Origin: a virus
IMG/VR virus record: IMGVR_UViG_3300025890_000069
Coordinates: 1 to 33,372 of that record
Reading direction: 5' to 3' (one strand)
Length of the DNA: 33,372 nucleotides
In this document: piece by piece, positions 32,111-33,372 of the stretch
Layout of the letters: each line of letters begins with the position of its first letter
How positions within the stretch are numbered: position 1 is the stretch's first letter
Notes under the pieces: model-generated
The model's input: the letters and a program-made list of their open reading frames with translations, nothing else
Told to the model about the DNA's origin: nothing
The model's database searches: none
Made by a program: the position numbers and the translations under genes

Positions 32111-33301
32111 TTACTCTTCTCCTTCTTCGGGTCTCCCGCCTTCGCTTGGATTTACTGCACTTCCCGCGATGTTTGCAGGAACCCTTAAGTCATCATAACC
32201 TTCAATAGGCTCCATATTTAAAGCTTCTCTAGCCTCATTCGGGCTAATAATTCCTGTATTTACCAAAGCTTGATAATAAGAAGCTTGATCCCTTAATTCA
32301 GGTTGAAGAGCAGGTATATTACTAGCTTCTTCTACAATCTCAAATCCAAAGAATCTTTCTAGTGCGAAATTAACTTTTCTTACTATTGGAAGAATTGTTT
32401 CCAAGTAGTACAGTCGCATATTTGGGCGAAGGTTAGCATTGTTTCCTGAGTCTAAAAGTATTGGAGGAACTCCTAACGCTTTTAGAATAATTTTCTCATT
32501 TTCTCCTATAGCTTGCTGAAAGTCTAACTCTTTAAAGTTTACATTTGAAATTTCGTCAATTTCAATACCTCCATCAAGAATAAGAGGTCGCCGTCCTCCA
32601 GCGTCTGGCTTATAGCGAGCAGACCAAGACTGAATCATTCTTTCTTTTATCTTTTCTGATAAAGTATTAGGTGATTTTAGTACAAGACCCGGAACTGCTC
32701 CATTCTTAAAAAAGTTATCTTGAAAGTCTCTCATGCGCCGCATTAGTATCATTGTTCTAAGTGCGGGTTTGAGTCTAGATACTCCTCTATATATTGAATA
32801 GAATGAGTTGTCTTTTATATGAATGATTTCTCTAGTAGAATAGTCTACTTGTTCGTTATATGTAAACTTATCTATATAAGTGCTCTCGCTTGCATGAATT
32901 TTCATTTTACTTGCAGGCAAGTGGTAAATGTGAACACCATCATAGTAAATAAAAATATTTCCGTCTAGTAAAAAATCAATTAATAAGTTACGACGAAAAG
33001 TATTGATATCTTGAAAAAGATTAGGTTCTTTATTTAGGAGAAGCTCTACTCTAGATCTTTTAATTCCTTTTACTACGCTGGAAATAGGAAGCTGAACTCC
33101 TACTTTTACATTTATTTCTGCGCAGTCGTCAACCAACATATTAACGCCGCGATTTACAATTTCTAAATCTTCGTATGCTCTTTCATAGCTAAAGGTGTCT
33201 TCGCGACTTCCTTCAATTTTATGTTCATAGTAAGGCTGTGCTGGATTTAGTTTTTCTTCCGCATCAGGCTTTTTGCCAAATATCGTGTTATACCATGCCA
33301 T
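32111..33301 (-). CDS. Portal protein, HK97 family (396 aa)
   Basis: The middle and C-terminal part are diagnostic: NGAVPGLVLKSPNTLSEK, GGRRPLILDGGIEIDEIS, NVNFKELDFQQAIGENEK, ALGVPPILLDSGNNANLRPN and a terminal GIISPNEAREALNMEPIEGY. This is the HK97-type portal (12-mer ring at the capsid vertex through which DNA enters and leaves, and onto which the connector binds). Length is close to HK97 gp3 (424). The N-terminus YNTIFGKKPDAEEK is a usual start for the family. The start overlaps the end of the upstream gene by 14 bases, with a weak AAAGAGAA site. Confidence 0.95.
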   Translation of the reverse strand: MAWYNTIFGKKPDAEEKLNPAQPYYEHKIEGSREDTFSYERAYEDLEIVNRGVNMLVDDCAEINVKVGVQLPISSVVKGIKRSRVELLLNKEPNLFQDINTFRRNLLIDFLLDGNIFIYYDGVHIYHLPASKMKIHASESTYIDKFTYNEQVDYSTREIIHIKDNSFYSIYRGVSRLKPALRTMILMRRMRDFQDNFFKNGAVPGLVLKSPNTLSEKIKERMIQSWSARYKPDAGGRRPLILDGGIEIDEISNVNFKELDFQQAIGENEKIILKALGVPPILLDSGNNANLRPNMRLYYLETILPIVRKVNFALERFFGFEIVEEASNIPALQPELRDQASYYQALVNTGIISPNEAREALNMEPIEGYDDLRVPANIAGSAVNPSEGGRPEEGEE

Positions 33302-33371
33302 ACTTTTCTCTTTGTAATTCTACCCAGCGCATTTGTTTTTCTGCAGTGCCAAGTCCAGGGTTTCGTCCATA
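33288..33371 (-). CDS. C-terminal end of the gene upstream of the portal (27 codons seen)
   Basis: One frame is open from the right edge and ends with TAA at 33290-33288, 14 bases inside the portal gene. It encodes GRNPGLGTAEKQMRWVELQR and a short end. By position it could be the large terminase subunit or a small gene between terminase and portal. The visible part is too short to decide. A second frame from the edge stops earlier, at about 33324. Confidence 0.45.
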   Translation of the reverse strand, partial: YGRNPGLGTAEKQMRWVELQREKYGMV

Positions 33372-33372
33372 A

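Overview
The window is a continuous late structural region of a tailed phage or prophage. Every gene I can support is on the minus strand, so transcription runs from the right edge (portal) to the left edge (distal fibres). Gene content and order match a long-tailed, non-contractile (siphovirus) virion: HK97-type head genes followed by a tail block in the lambda order Z-U-V-G/GT-H-M-L-K-I-J. The DNA is A+T-rich. The fibre modules (GYGITDA repeats, ALDDYEEGT motif, Mtd-type N-terminus) are of kinds I associate with phages from marine and other aquatic bacteria. The two clear promoters are near-perfect sigma-70 type. The host is therefore probably a bacterium with a conventional housekeeping sigma factor, but it cannot be named from this window. 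No tRNA, integrase, lysis, replication, CRISPR or insertion-sequence gene is visible.

Head region (33371 to 27865): the C-terminal end of an unidentified gene, an HK97-family portal, a small Ala/Pro/Lys-tailed protein, and one ORF that fuses an S78-type prohead protease to a scaffold-like coiled coil and the major capsid protein. That ORF has a strong internal ribosome binding site in front of the capsid part. A rho-independent terminator follows the capsid gene. Next come a gp6-like connector and a 423-residue protein in the tail-completion position.

Tail region (27865 to 13547): tail terminator, major tail protein, a strong terminator, a sigma-70 promoter, tail assembly chaperones G and GT joined by a programmed -1 frameshift (AAATTTT plus a 9-bp stem-loop), a 1299-residue tape measure protein, then M-, L-, K-, I- and J-like tail-tip proteins. 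Most of these genes overlap as TAATG or ATGA, which implies translational coupling.

Fibre and adhesin region (13547 to 1): a 1021-residue repetitive fibre, a 75-residue small protein, then a second sigma-70 promoter with perfect -35 and -10 boxes, a 17-bp spacer and a dyad over the -35. It leads into a BppU-like small protein, a 61-residue unknown, a 684-residue basic repetitive protein, a 660-residue structural protein, two modular fibres and a glycine-rich adhesin that runs off the left edge.

The most interesting signals are the frameshift cassette, the two-start protease/capsid gene, the terminator-promoter pair that separates major tail protein from chaperone and tape measure, and the separate promoter for the host-recognition genes. 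I found no gene cluster that looks like a wholly new system. The unexplained proteins are the 684-, 660-, 423-, 104-, 75- and 61-residue products.
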